Positions 1-7,965 of a stretch of DNA of 64,000 bases are shown one piece after another (position 1 is the first letter of the stretch; each line of letters opens with the position of its first letter). Source of the DNA: Anaerolineales bacterium (lineage in GTDB: Bacteria; Chloroflexota; Anaerolineae; 4572-78; J111); NCBI GenBank assembly GCA_015075405.1, contig JABTUK010000001.1:2088664-2152663 (forward strand). The letters are read 5' to 3'. A model generated the notes under the pieces. That model saw only the letters and a program-made list of their open reading frames with translations, was not told the origin of the DNA and did not search any database. The position numbers and the translations under genes were made by a program.

Positions 1-2
1 CC

Positions 3-386
3 GCGCTGGACGAATTTGCCCGTAAGCAAACAGACAATTACCCTGCTATTGTGACAGCCCTGGAGTCGCTGCAAATTATTGAGGTGATTCCGCTCATTCC
101 TCTAGCCGATTTGGTTGCCTTTTGGCAAGGGGTCAACCAGTTTATTCAGGCCGCCGATGCGGAAGGCGAATACCTGGCCCTGGTAGACATGTTCGACCGG
201 CCCACCCCGGAGCAGCGCCAGGAAAAATTAACCTCTTTCCGCGCCGGGATTGACCTGGCTCGCCAGCGGCTTCACTATCTGCAATTGGATAGATTGATGA
301 GCGCCAGCCTGACCCGCAGTTACAGCCGTTTGGCCGACTTAATTGAAGGCCGTGTACCGGAGCCAGACTATCCCGATTTGGAGTAG
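3..386 (+). CDS. C-terminal part of a hypothetical protein, cut by the window edge
   Basis: The frame is open from the first bases of the window, so the gene probably begins upstream; the GTG at 51 is only the first start-like codon inside the window. About 127 codons are visible, ending in a Pro- and acid-rich tail (VPEPDYPDLE). The visible part looks mainly helical (LADLVAFWQGVNQF, GIDLARQRLHYLQLDRL) and has no catalytic motif, membrane segment or family signature that I recognise. It is followed by a palindromic repeat and a convergent protease gene. Reality of the gene is fairly sure from its length and codon use; its function is unknown. Confidence 0.6.
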   Translation, partial: ALDEFARKQTDNYPAIVTALESLQIIEVIPLIPLADLVAFWQGVNQFIQAADAEGEYLALVDMFDRPTPEQRQEKLTSFRAGIDLARQRLHYLQLDRLMSASLTRSYSRLADLIEGRVPEPDYPDLE

Positions 387-416
387 ACCTTAAACAGTTT
401 ATCTCCAATTATCGTT

Positions 417-544
417 TAACTACTCAGCCATGTCATTTCGAGCGACGTCAGGCGCGAGAAATCTTCTAATCCGCAGTTTACAGATAACGATCTCGGAGAT
501 TTCTCGGCTTTCAGCCTCGAAATGACATGAAGGATGAGTAGTTA
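417..544. repeat. ATGTCATTTCGA palindromic repeat, copy 1
   Basis: The ends are inverted, TAACTACTCA against TGAGTAGTTA. Inside these are ATGTCATTTCGAG and CTCGAAATGACAT, then GAGAAATC and GATTTCTC. The whole element could fold into one long hairpin. It fills the gap between the first gene and the stop of the convergent protease gene. Related copies are at about 16.1, 37.3, 51.5, 52.2, 52.8 and 60.5 kb. Confidence 0.85.
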
Positions 545-545
545 T

Positions 546-3500
546 TTATTTTTTCCGGATAATCGGCAAATAAAGCGTCTGAACCTTAAAGAAGGCCGGG
601 GCGGTGAGCCGCAGCGGATCATTCAAATCGTCATCAATTGTCACCCGGTTTCTGATGCTGCTGCTGGTATAGCTGACCAGAGCGCGATAGGTGAGCGTGG
701 CGGTTTGATTTTGGGCCAGAGGGGTGGTCCAGGTAAAGCTTTTACCCTGGCTAACCAGCGTCCCCTGACTGGGCGGGTCAATTGCTACCATTTCTAAGAC
801 AGCCGGCAGCGTATTGGTGGTGGTTACGAGCGGGTCATCCACCGGCCCGTCATTTTTTAAGATCACGGTATAGGTCAAAACATCCCCTTCGACAATCCCT
901 GTGGCCGGGGTAACGGTAAAAGTGGAGCCGCTCAATTGGGGGAAGTTGACCTGTACTTGAGCCACCCGGTCAAAGCGCAGGTTATGATCCGGGTAAGCCA
1001 GCCAGCTTACCTGGTTAACCCTGGCGCCCAACGGCAGCGAGTTAGCCAGGCTGGCGGTGTAAGTCAATGTTTTGGAGGTATTCCGGGCCAACGGCCCGCT
1101 CCAAATCAACTCCCCTCCGACCAGGCTCATTTCCGGCGAGGCCGTTACAAAAGTCAATTCGGCGGGAAAGGTGGCGGTAAAAGCGACGGTGGACAAATCG
1201 TTCCAACCATCGTTGGTTAGCATGGCCGTATAGGTAATATCTGTGCCATCGGTGGTGGCGGAGACGTTGGGCGTCACGGTCGAAGCGCCCAGCCAACTGA
1301 GCCAACCCACACTGCGCTGGAGCAGCCGGGCACGGTCGGCCGGAGCCGTCACTTCCGGGCCAAAGGCCATAAAGTTGGTGTGCCAGGCTCGGCCGCCGGA
1401 ACCAACCCCCTGGTTGGTCAGGCTGTTCGGTTGGTCTTCCTGCCCCACCCCGGCAATACGGGCGGAGGCAGTAGGAGTCAAGGCGTCGGTCCAATTGTCA
1501 TAACCGAGAGGGAAATCCAGGGGATAAGGACCCAAGGCCGTGCCTACCGGACTTCCTGGCTGGCCCAGAAAATGGGTGCTGCTGTAGTCTTCGATATGGG
1601 CTAAGACGCCCAGATAGTTTTGGGCAAAAGCGCTGGGTTTATGATTGGGTAATCCGTAAATATAATCCTGACTGCTCAATAACAACCGCCCGCCGCCGTT
1701 GAGGTAGGCGGCCAGGCGATCCTCTTCCTCGGTTAGCAGTGGTTGAAACCAATCATAGGCCGTGTACCAGATGGTCATGGGGTACATTTGCAGCGTTGCC
1801 AGGGGGGGGCTGGGCGGCGCTGCCCCGGACCAGGATTTGGGCACCAGCCAGTAGTCGTAAGGTATCTGGTTGGCTTCCAGCGCACTTTTGTATTCAGCCG
1901 CAAAGCTGTACCAGCGGTCGTCGTCAACCAACAGCACCGGCGCCGGGCTTTTGGTGGTGCGGGTAACGGTACTGCTGATAGCCGGGTTGCCGGCCGCTTG
2001 AACCGTGAGCGTGCGCGTAGCGGAGACGTGCCAACTGTTGCTCACATTGACCTGCACCCCCATTGTAATGGTTTGCGATTGGCAAGAGGTTAGGGACAGG
2101 CTGGGGGGTGGGGCCGGGTTGACCGGCCAGTTATGGGGAGTCCCGCTGCTAAGGGAGAGGTTGAAAGTGGCCGGAGCCGCGCCAATGTTGCGGACCCGCA
2201 CCGTATGAGAAGCCACCGCGCCAAAATTGCCGATAACTGTCTGCTCGGCGGGGGTTACCTCCACTCCGGCGGGAGCTGGCGGCTGGAGAAGCCAGTCGAG
2301 CGTGCGAGCTAAAGTTTGGCTGCGGTCGGCCCGGCTGTTGATCGCCTCAAAACCAAAAGGCAGAAAAGTAACTCGATAAGGAACGCACAGGCCGGTATAA
2401 ACTCCGGCCAGCCGGTTATCATTCCCATAAGTCAATAAATTCCGGGCAAAGTCGCTGTTCACATTCTCGATCACGTCAGGGTTGGTCTGGTTGTTGGCCC
2501 CGTCACCCCCGGCAATGGTCAGCGATAATCCGGCAAAGGGGCCGGTTATCACCCCCGTAGCCGAAAAAACCTCGCCGTTTTCCTCAAGAAACTGCGCTTT
2601 GAGATAGCCGCGAAAATAGGGGGCGCTGCCAAAGATAGACCCGCCGCCGTCAAAAAAGGCAACATCTTGCCCGCTGAGCAGCAGCTTGCCGCCCTGGCTC
2701 AAAAAACCACGCAGCGGCGCATCGGCCCCCACATAGCCCGGCGAGTCGAACGGGGCGGACCAGATAACTACATCGTAAGCGGTCAGGGTGCTGGTTACAG
2801 GCACATCATTGGGTGTGACAAACGGCTTGGTGATGGACCAGGTATCATAAGGGTAACGCAGATCGGTCAATGCTTGTTGATAATAGCCAATTTCACTTTC
2901 CTGATACCAGGGGCCGCTGTCCACGAGTAAAATTTTGGGGGCCGGGTCCAGCCAAAAATCCTGACTGGTAACGCCCCCGTCATTGATAGTCAGGCCGACA
3001 ACCTGGGTGATGCGATGCGCGGCGGCAACGACGGTGGCGGTGTAGATACCCACGCCTTCGGGCAGGCTTAAGCTGTAACTGCCATTAACGCCGGAGGTGG
3101 TCTGGGCCGGTGTTCCGGCAATGGTAATTGAAGCTGCCAGCGGCAGGCCGGTCCCAGTTTCACGGACAACTCCGGCCAGGGCGCCGGTTGGTTGGCGAGT
3201 CAGGTTGAAATTTTGAACGGTGGGAACACCCTGGACAACCGTAAGCCCAAATTCAGTAACAGGATTATAACCAAACGCTGAAGCGGTAACATCATAGACG
3301 CCGGGGGCTAATCCCTGGGCATAAGCGCCGGTGGCGGCTGTTGTGGCGTAAATCGTGGGACCTCCCCCATGCGGGGTGATCTGGATCGTCGCTCCGCCGA
3401 TGGGGAACCCCGCTTGAGTGACGGCTCCCTGAATTGTGCCAAATGAACCGGCGGCCATGACCGCATTGTAGGCATCAATGCGACCCCAGCCCGAATTGTT

Positions 3501-5063
3501 GTTGGGAATAGGGTTGTCAAGCGCTACGGCAGTTGAAGTTAATAGGGTAGAAATAAGGCTCAGATTGCCGCTTAAGGTCGGTGAGGCTTGCAGCATTAAG
3601 GCGACAACGCCGGCTACGTGAGGGGCAGCCATAGAGGTCCCACTTAAATAACCATAGGCTCCTCCCGGAAGGGTGGAACGTATCTCTTTGCCCGGGGCGG
3701 CAATTTCTGGCTTGATTTTGCCCCAGGGCGACGGTCCTCGACTGGAAAAAAGGGCGACCTGATCGTTGCTATCCGTTGCTCCTACCGCTAAAGCTATATT
3801 CAAACTGCCCGGCGACCCCACAGTGCCGGGGTCGGGGCCATTGTTGCCGGCGGCAAAAATAGGGTAAATGCCGGCGCTCAGCAAAGCCTGGATATCCGCT
3901 TGAAATTCGGTGCTGGCGCTGACATTACTGCTCCAGGAGTTATTAACCAGATTGGGGGCCAGGGCGGGGTTGCCGTTGGGGGCTAACATCCACTGGAAGG
4001 CGCTGTGCAGCCAGCTATCCAGCGCGCCGCCGCTGCTATCAAAGGCTTTAACGGCAATCCATTTGGCGCCGGGGGCCACACCGATGCCGTTATCACCCAC
4101 CATTGTGCCCATGGTGTGGCTGCCGTGCCCATTGCCGTCCACCGGATAGGTTGCGCCTTCGCCCGTAGCATCGAACCAATTGCCCAGGTGTTGGGGCAGT
4201 TTGCCGGGACCGGTATAGCCGCGATACTTTGTTTGCAGCGCCGGGTGCGCCCAATCTACGCCCGTATCAATGTTGGCAACCACCACCCCCGCTCCCGTAA
4301 TCCCTAGCGCCTGATGCACCAGATTTGCTCGAATTTTGACAATACCCCACTCGGGGGAGGATTGGAGGGTTGGAAGGTTAGAAGGTTGGAAGGTTAGAAG
4401 GTTGGAAAGGAGTGGAAGGTTAGAAGGTTGGAGGAATGGAACGGTAAAAATCCCACCTCCTCGCCTCCTCGCCTCCTCGTCTCCTCCAATCCTCACTTCT
4501 TTATCCAGCCGGACAATTTGCACGTCGGGGCGTGCGGCCAGGGTTAAGATTAGATCGAGCGAACCTTTAGCCGCCACAGCGTTGACAATCCACAAGGGAC
4601 GAATATCGGCGGCGGCGCTGATCTGCCCCTGACCGGTCAAAGAAGGGGCAGCCGGTGGACTGCTTAACGTTTGCAATACGCCGGCCTGGGTGTTGCGGGC
4701 TGTCTGCTGGAGGGCATTGACCACAGCCGTGCGTCTGAGCAATGGATCAGCAGCATTTTGCGCTCCTAAGGCTGAGGTTGCGGCCGCCAGATTGGTGGTG
4801 GTGTTGAGGTAAACAATAAAAGGAACCGGGGCTGTGTCGTTTTGCAGCAGCTTTTTGAGAAGCTGGGGTTCAATTTTGGTCAGCAGGGTCCGATCCAGCG
4901 AAGGCGGGAGGGCCGGTTCAGCCGCAGGAGCAGTGGGCAGGGGGTCCGAGTCTTTGGGGGGCAGCGAGTCTGGCTCCTGAGCGGAAGTGGGCCAGGCCAG
5001 TAAAACTGCCATGCTAAAAAACAGGACGAGGGAAAATAGAAGAACGGGAATTAGTCTGCGCAT
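546..5063 (-). CDS. Secreted subtilisin-like serine protease (S8) with C-terminal repeat domains
   Basis: A 1505-residue exported protease. An N-terminal signal peptide (about residues 1-29, hydrophobic core then PTSAQ) is followed by an inhibitor-like propeptide and an S8 catalytic domain. The triad is visible: Asp in ANIDTGVDWAHP (about 267), His in GNGHGSHTMG (about 314) and Ser in SGTSMAAPHVAG (about 474). Behind it come carboxypeptidase-regulatory-like beta modules (IQGAVTQAGFPIGGATI), two repeats beginning LLVD with W-Y-rich segments, and DUF11-like repeats near the C terminus. The last residues are LYLPIIRKK. Between propeptide and catalytic domain is a 46-codon low-complexity insert (see 4357-4494). 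Probably degrades extracellular protein; the natural substrate cannot be read from sequence. Confidence 0.93.
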   Translation of the reverse strand: MRRLIPVLLFSLVLFFSMAVLLAWPTSAQEPDSLPPKDSDPLPTAPAAEPALPPSLDRTLLTKIEPQLLKKLLQNDTAPVPFIVYLNTTTNLAAATSALGAQNAADPLLRRTAVVNALQQTARNTQAGVLQTLSSPPAAPSLTGQGQISAAADIRPLWIVNAVAAKGSLDLILTLAARPDVQIVRLDKEVRIGGDEEARRRGGGIFTVPFLQPSNLPLLSNLLTFQPSNLPTLQSSPEWGIVKIRANLVHQALGITGAGVVVANIDTGVDWAHPALQTKYRGYTGPGKLPQHLGNWFDATGEGATYPVDGNGHGSHTMGTMVGDNGIGVAPGAKWIAVKAFDSSGGALDSWLHSAFQWMLAPNGNPALAPNLVNNSWSSNVSASTEFQADIQALLSAGIYPIFAAGNNGPDPGTVGSPGSLNIALAVGATDSNDQVALFSSRGPSPWGKIKPEIAAPGKEIRSTLPGGAYGYLSGTSMAAPHVAGVVALMLQASPTLSGNLSLISTLLTSTAVALDNPIPNNNSGWGRIDAYNAVMAAGSFGTIQGAVTQAGFPIGGATIQITPHGGGPTIYATTAATGAYAQGLAPGVYDVTASAFGYNPVTEFGLTVVQGVPTVQNFNLTRQPTGALAGVVRETGTGLPLAASITIAGTPAQTTSGVNGSYSLSLPEGVGIYTATVVAAAHRITQVVGLTINDGGVTSQDFWLDPAPKILLVDSGPWYQESEIGYYQQALTDLRYPYDTWSITKPFVTPNDVPVTSTLTAYDVVIWSAPFDSPGYVGADAPLRGFLSQGGKLLLSGQDVAFFDGGGSIFGSAPYFRGYLKAQFLEENGEVFSATGVITGPFAGLSLTIAGGDGANNQTNPDVIENVNSDFARNLLTYGNDNRLAGVYTGLCVPYRVTFLPFGFEAINSRADRSQTLARTLDWLLQPPAPAGVEVTPAEQTVIGNFGAVASHTVRVRNIGAAPATFNLSLSSGTPHNWPVNPAPPPSLSLTSCQSQTITMGVQVNVSNSWHVSATRTLTVQAAGNPAISSTVTRTTKSPAPVLLVDDDRWYSFAAEYKSALEANQIPYDYWLVPKSWSGAAPPSPPLATLQMYPMTIWYTAYDWFQPLLTEEEDRLAAYLNGGGRLLLSSQDYIYGLPNHKPSAFAQNYLGVLAHIEDYSSTHFLGQPGSPVGTALGPYPLDFPLGYDNWTDALTPTASARIAGVGQEDQPNSLTNQGVGSGGRAWHTNFMAFGPEVTAPADRARLLQRSVGWLSWLGASTVTPNVSATTDGTDITYTAMLTNDGWNDLSTVAFTATFPAELTFVTASPEMSLVGGELIWSGPLARNTSKTLTYTASLANSLPLGARVNQVSWLAYPDHNLRFDRVAQVQVNFPQLSGSTFTVTPATGIVEGDVLTYTVILKNDGPVDDPLVTTTNTLPAVLEMVAIDPPSQGTLVSQGKSFTWTTPLAQNQTATLTYRALVSYTSSSIRNRVTIDDDLNDPLRLTAPAFFKVQTLYLPIIRKK
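4357..4494. repeat. Tandem-unit foldback inserted in frame in the protease gene
   Basis: A 138-bp block bounded by an exact 12-bp inverted repeat, GAGGATTGGAGG and CCTCCAATCCTC. Inside, one half repeats an 8-bp unit of type GGTTGGAA/GGTTAGAA and the other repeats TCCTCGCC. Its length is 46 codons, so the reading frame survives. It encodes the segment between LDKEVRI and PEWGIVKI, at the propeptide-catalytic domain junction. Confidence 0.75.
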
Positions 5064-5209
5064 AGGATGGGTTCCTGTCTATACGGTGAGAAAATCTCGA
5101 TCAATTTTAACCGATGGGAAAATTGAGCAGTTAACGATAGTTTAATCTGCTCTATTTGGATTCAAAATCTGCGGGGTATATTTGGGTATGTTCAAATTTA
5201 GTTGGAGAT

Positions 5210-5256
5210 GGAGTCCAAAGCTTGCTTTGGCTTTTCCAAACCAAGGTTTGGACTCC
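5210..5256. repeat. Inverted repeat, possible terminator or dispersed hairpin
   Basis: GGAGTCCAAA pairs with TTTGGACTCC around an inner partly paired segment. It lies in the 232-bp gap between murE (ends at 5296 on the minus strand) and the protease start at 5063. It could end murE transcription, though no T-tract follows. Nothing else is seen in the gap. Confidence 0.55.
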
Positions 5257-5295
5257 AATCCTTACAACTACCCCCTTATTTAGCTCAGACCCCAT

Positions 5296-6882
5296 TTATG
5301 TTGTTGCGGTAGGTAGGATCAACAGGGGTTGTCCACGCAAGGCTGAGCGCATAGCCTGGCGGTCGTCCCAGGGATACTCAGTCTCGCCGAAGCACATGCT
5401 CTGCTCGTGGCCTTTGCCCAGGGCAATAACTATATCATCAGGACCGGCTAACTGTACCGCTCGATAAATAGCCCGCCCCCGGTCGGGGACCCGCTCAAAA
5501 GTTTGGCCTTCTATTGCGCCTTGGGCCAGCATGGCCTCGGCGGTGGCGGCGATGATGGCATCCAGATTTTCGGTGCGGGGGTCTTCGGCGGTGATAAAGG
5601 TCAGGTCGGCCAGCTCGGTCGCAATCTGGCCCATCATGACCCGTTTTTCCACATCGCGCAGCCCGGCGCAGCCAAAAACGGCAATCACCCGGCCCGGCGT
5701 CAGGGTGCGGGCGACGGTGAGCGAGCGGCGCAGAGCGTTGGGGGTGTGAGCAAAATCCACAACCGCCATAAACGGCTGGCCTTCATGGATGCGCTCCATC
5801 CGGCCCGGCACCCCGGCCAAAGCGGCGATGCCTTGCTGAACCTGGGCCGGGCTGAGGTGAAAGACCTCCAGGGCGGCTGTAGCCGCAGCCAGGCAGTTGC
5901 TCACGTTGTAATCACCCACCAGCGTGGTTTCGGCGGTAAAGGTGTGGCTGCGGCTGCGGAGGGTAAACTGGGTTTTGTCGGGCCGGTAAACAAGATCGTG
6001 GGCGGTTACGCTGGCCTGCGGGTGGCCGCTCACGCTGTAGCCCAGCCAGGCGATGTTATGGACAGCTAGTCTGGCTTTGAGATATTCAAAAGACCAGTCA
6101 TCACAGTTGAGGATGGCGGTTTTGGGCAGTCCCTTGGGCGCAGCCGTTGCCAGCGATTCAAACAGCCCGGCTTTGGCGGCCCGGTAGGCGTCGAGTGAGC
6201 CATGCAAATCGAGATGCTCATGGGTAATGTTGGTCACAATTGCCACATCAAAATCACAGGCGGTCACCCGGTGGTGGGCCATGCCGTGCGAGGTGACTTC
6301 AAGCAGGCAAATTTCGGTTCCAGCCTCGACCATCTGCGCCAGGTAACGCTGCACGTCGGGGGAGTCGGGGGTGGTGGTGTGTAGCCCGGTGTCGAGGGTT
6401 TGCTCGCCGATGACGGCATTGACCGTGCTAATCATGCCAACCTTGTGACCGGCGCAAAGCATATGATACAGAAAGTTGGTGGTGGTGGTTTTGCCGTCGG
6501 TGCCGGTAATACCGACCATCTGCAAGCGGCGGGCGGGAAAACCGTGCCATGCGGCGGAGAGATGGGCCAGGCTCTCGCGGCCATCGGGGACGGTGATGCG
6601 GGGAGGCGGGGACGCGAGGACGCGATGAGGCGATAATTCTTCCTCTCTTCGCCTCATCGCCTCTTCGCCTCCCTCTTCGCTGACGATGGCGGCTGCGCCT
6701 CTGGCAATGGCGTCGGGGATGAAGCGGTGGCTGTCGAGGTTAACCCCGCGATAGGCCACAAAGAGCGTGCCCGGCTCCACCTGGCGCGAGTCGGCGGTGA
6801 TGCGGGTGATGTCGGGGTCGTCATTGCTGCTTTGAGTAAGTTCGTAAGCTGGCAGCGCAGCTAAGAGTTTGGAAAGTTTCAT
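5296..6882 (-). CDS. murE: UDP-N-acetylmuramoyl-tripeptide synthetase MurE
   Basis: Cytoplasmic Mur ligase adding the third residue to UDP-MurNAc-L-Ala-D-Glu in peptidoglycan synthesis. The ATP loop GTDGKTTT is near residue 126, followed by the central-domain segment LLEVTSHGMAHHR and a C-terminal EDPRTEN at about 434. In diaminopimelate-adding MurE this last motif is usually DNPR; the Arg is kept, so meso-diaminopimelate is the likely substrate, less sure than with the exact motif. I choose ATG 6882 (MKLSKLLAALPAYEL) because it gives the usual MurE N terminus and lies 13 bp after the stop of the small gene at 6896-7069. An upstream ATG at 6924 would overlap that gene. A low-complexity insert of about 25 residues lies between domains 1 and 2 (6600-6675). 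Confidence 0.95.
   Translation of the reverse strand: MKLSKLLAALPAYELTQSSNDDPDITRITADSRQVEPGTLFVAYRGVNLDSHRFIPDAIARGAAAIVSEEGGEEAMRRREEELSPHRVLASPPPRITVPDGRESLAHLSAAWHGFPARRLQMVGITGTDGKTTTTNFLYHMLCAGHKVGMISTVNAVIGEQTLDTGLHTTTPDSPDVQRYLAQMVEAGTEICLLEVTSHGMAHHRVTACDFDVAIVTNITHEHLDLHGSLDAYRAAKAGLFESLATAAPKGLPKTAILNCDDWSFEYLKARLAVHNIAWLGYSVSGHPQASVTAHDLVYRPDKTQFTLRSRSHTFTAETTLVGDYNVSNCLAAATAALEVFHLSPAQVQQGIAALAGVPGRMERIHEGQPFMAVVDFAHTPNALRRSLTVARTLTPGRVIAVFGCAGLRDVEKRVMMGQIATELADLTFITAEDPRTENLDAIIAATAEAMLAQGAIEGQTFERVPDRGRAIYRAVQLAGPDDIVIALGKGHEQSMCFGETEYPWDDRQAMRSALRGQPLLILPTATT
6600..6675. repeat. Foldback repeat inside murE
   Basis: One arm (GGGAGGCGGGG, then GATGAGGCGA) is answered by the near-complement TCGCCTCATCGCC, then CGCCTCCCTC, around a T-rich loop. 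In the protein it gives a Glu/Arg-rich then Pro-rich insert of about 25 residues, just before VPDGRESLAHLSAAW. It resembles the insert in the protease gene at 4357-4494. Confidence 0.65.
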
Positions 6883-6895
6883 GGAGTCTCTTTGG

Positions 6896-7069
6896 TTAAG
6901 CAAAGCTGGCAAAGCCGGTTTCATGGAGACGAATGAGCATGCGCAGGGCTTTGCGGGCGGTTTCAGGATAGCGAGACTCAGCCAGACGTAAAGTAACGAT
7001 TTTGTCCGCTACAGGAAAATCGTGGTGCTTCACAAAGTTAAGGGTGGAATCAAATGGCTCAAGCAACAT
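6896..7069 (-). CDS. Small hypothetical protein, 57 residues
   Basis: ATG 7069 to TAA 6896, too short for usual ORF cut-offs. It begins MLLEPFDSTLNF, then KHHDFPVADKIVTLRL and a basic helical tail (ARKALRMLIRLHETG). It starts 12 bp after the HNH gene stop and ends 13 bp before the murE ATG, fitting tightly between them with no overlap. I recognise no family. Position, codon use and clean spacing argue that it is translated; a role with the HNH gene or with murE is not shown. A weak point is that no strong ribosome binding site precedes it. Confidence 0.5.
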   Translation of the reverse strand: MLLEPFDSTLNFVKHHDFPVADKIVTLRLAESRYPETARKALRMLIRLHETGFASFA

Positions 7070-7081
7070 TTTTGGCCAGGT

Positions 7082-7516
7082 TTAATCTTGTGGCGGCCAC
7101 CAGCCGACACTGACCCATAGGCGTCGAGCTACGATAATTTCAGGATTATTCATTTGAAGGGCTATAATCGTGGCTCGACCGCAGGGAGTTTTACCCAAAA
7201 TCTCAACGCCATCCTCACTCCAGGCAAAATGTTCCGCCCACGTTTGCTGGCGCGGGTTGAATAGAGCAATCCATTCGCTTGTCTCGGGGTCGGGAGCGTG
7301 TGTTTGACCACCTTTGAACTCATTGCAGCGACGACAGGCTAACCATAAGTTCTCTTCGGTTGTTGGCCCATCGGCGGCTTGGGGAATAATATGATCAATC
7401 GTCATGGGCATCCCCAGTAGAGCTTCCGTTCGCAAACAGTAACCGCAACGGCGTCCAGCCTGCTGAATGATTCGCTCTCGAAGCGCCGCGGCTATATACC
7501 CCTTACTTGGACTCAT
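7082..7516 (-). CDS. HNH endonuclease
   Basis: A 144-residue protein with a compact HNH fold: CGYC (first zinc pair), DHIIPQAADG with the catalytic His, then ENLWLACRRCNEFKG with the second zinc pair and the motif Asn. The remaining C-terminal region (QTWAEHFAWSEDGVEI) is typical of small stand-alone HNH proteins. Such proteins cut DNA with a divalent metal, but whether this one acts in defence, mobility or repair is unknown. Its ATG overlaps the stop of the upstream gene by 4 bp, so the two are translationally coupled. Confidence 0.85.
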   Translation of the reverse strand: MSPSKGYIAAALRERIIQQAGRRCGYCLRTEALLGMPMTIDHIIPQAADGPTTEENLWLACRRCNEFKGGQTHAPDPETSEWIALFNPRQQTWAEHFAWSEDGVEILGKTPCGRATIIALQMNNPEIIVARRLWVSVGWWPPQD

Positions 7517-7944
7517 GAGGCAAAGGTGGTCAGTTGTTCAAGTTCAGCTAGGGTTGGGATACGTTGTCCACGGAAGCGGAGTAAAACTGCTGCACGTGCC
7601 TTGCGTAGCATAACCCGGTCAGCAGCATGCTGTAGTTGAGCAAGCTGTTCTCGCTCGGCCTGCGTTAGCTCGTTTGCTTGATTCTGCCAGAGTAATGTGT
7701 CTAGCTCTTGCTGTTGTTGAATGGGTACGGTTTCCAGCAATACCTGTCGAAGTGTATTGTCATCTAGCTCTTCCAATTGGGCTAATTCTTGAATCAAATC
7801 CGCAGGCAACCCTTCCAACGGAGGCAGCGATGTCTGAAGCGCTGTCAGCAGAACTGTTTCTACCGACTGGTCAGTGGCTTGAGCAATACGTTGAATTGGA
7901 TTATAGAGTTTATCAGGTAGGGTCAAGGTTACAGTTTGAGACAT
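7513..7944 (-). CDS. Hypothetical protein coupled to the HNH gene
   Basis: 143 residues. It begins MSQTVTLTLPDKLYNPIQRI, a short beta strand then helix like the start of ribbon-helix-helix or antitoxin proteins. Long Gln/Glu/Leu-rich helices follow (ELTQAEREQLAQLQHAADRVMLRKARAAVLL). It overlaps the HNH gene by 4 bp and starts 22 bp after the kinase gene upstream. I infer a DNA-binding or partner role for the HNH enzyme from the first 40 residues and the coupling; no enzyme motif is present. Confidence 0.6.
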   Translation of the reverse strand: MSQTVTLTLPDKLYNPIQRIAQATDQSVETVLLTALQTSLPPLEGLPADLIQELAQLEELDDNTLRQVLLETVPIQQQQELDTLLWQNQANELTQAEREQLAQLQHAADRVMLRKARAAVLLRFRGQRIPTLAELEQLTTFAS

Positions 7945-7965
7945 TCTCTAGCAGCCTTTCTTTTA

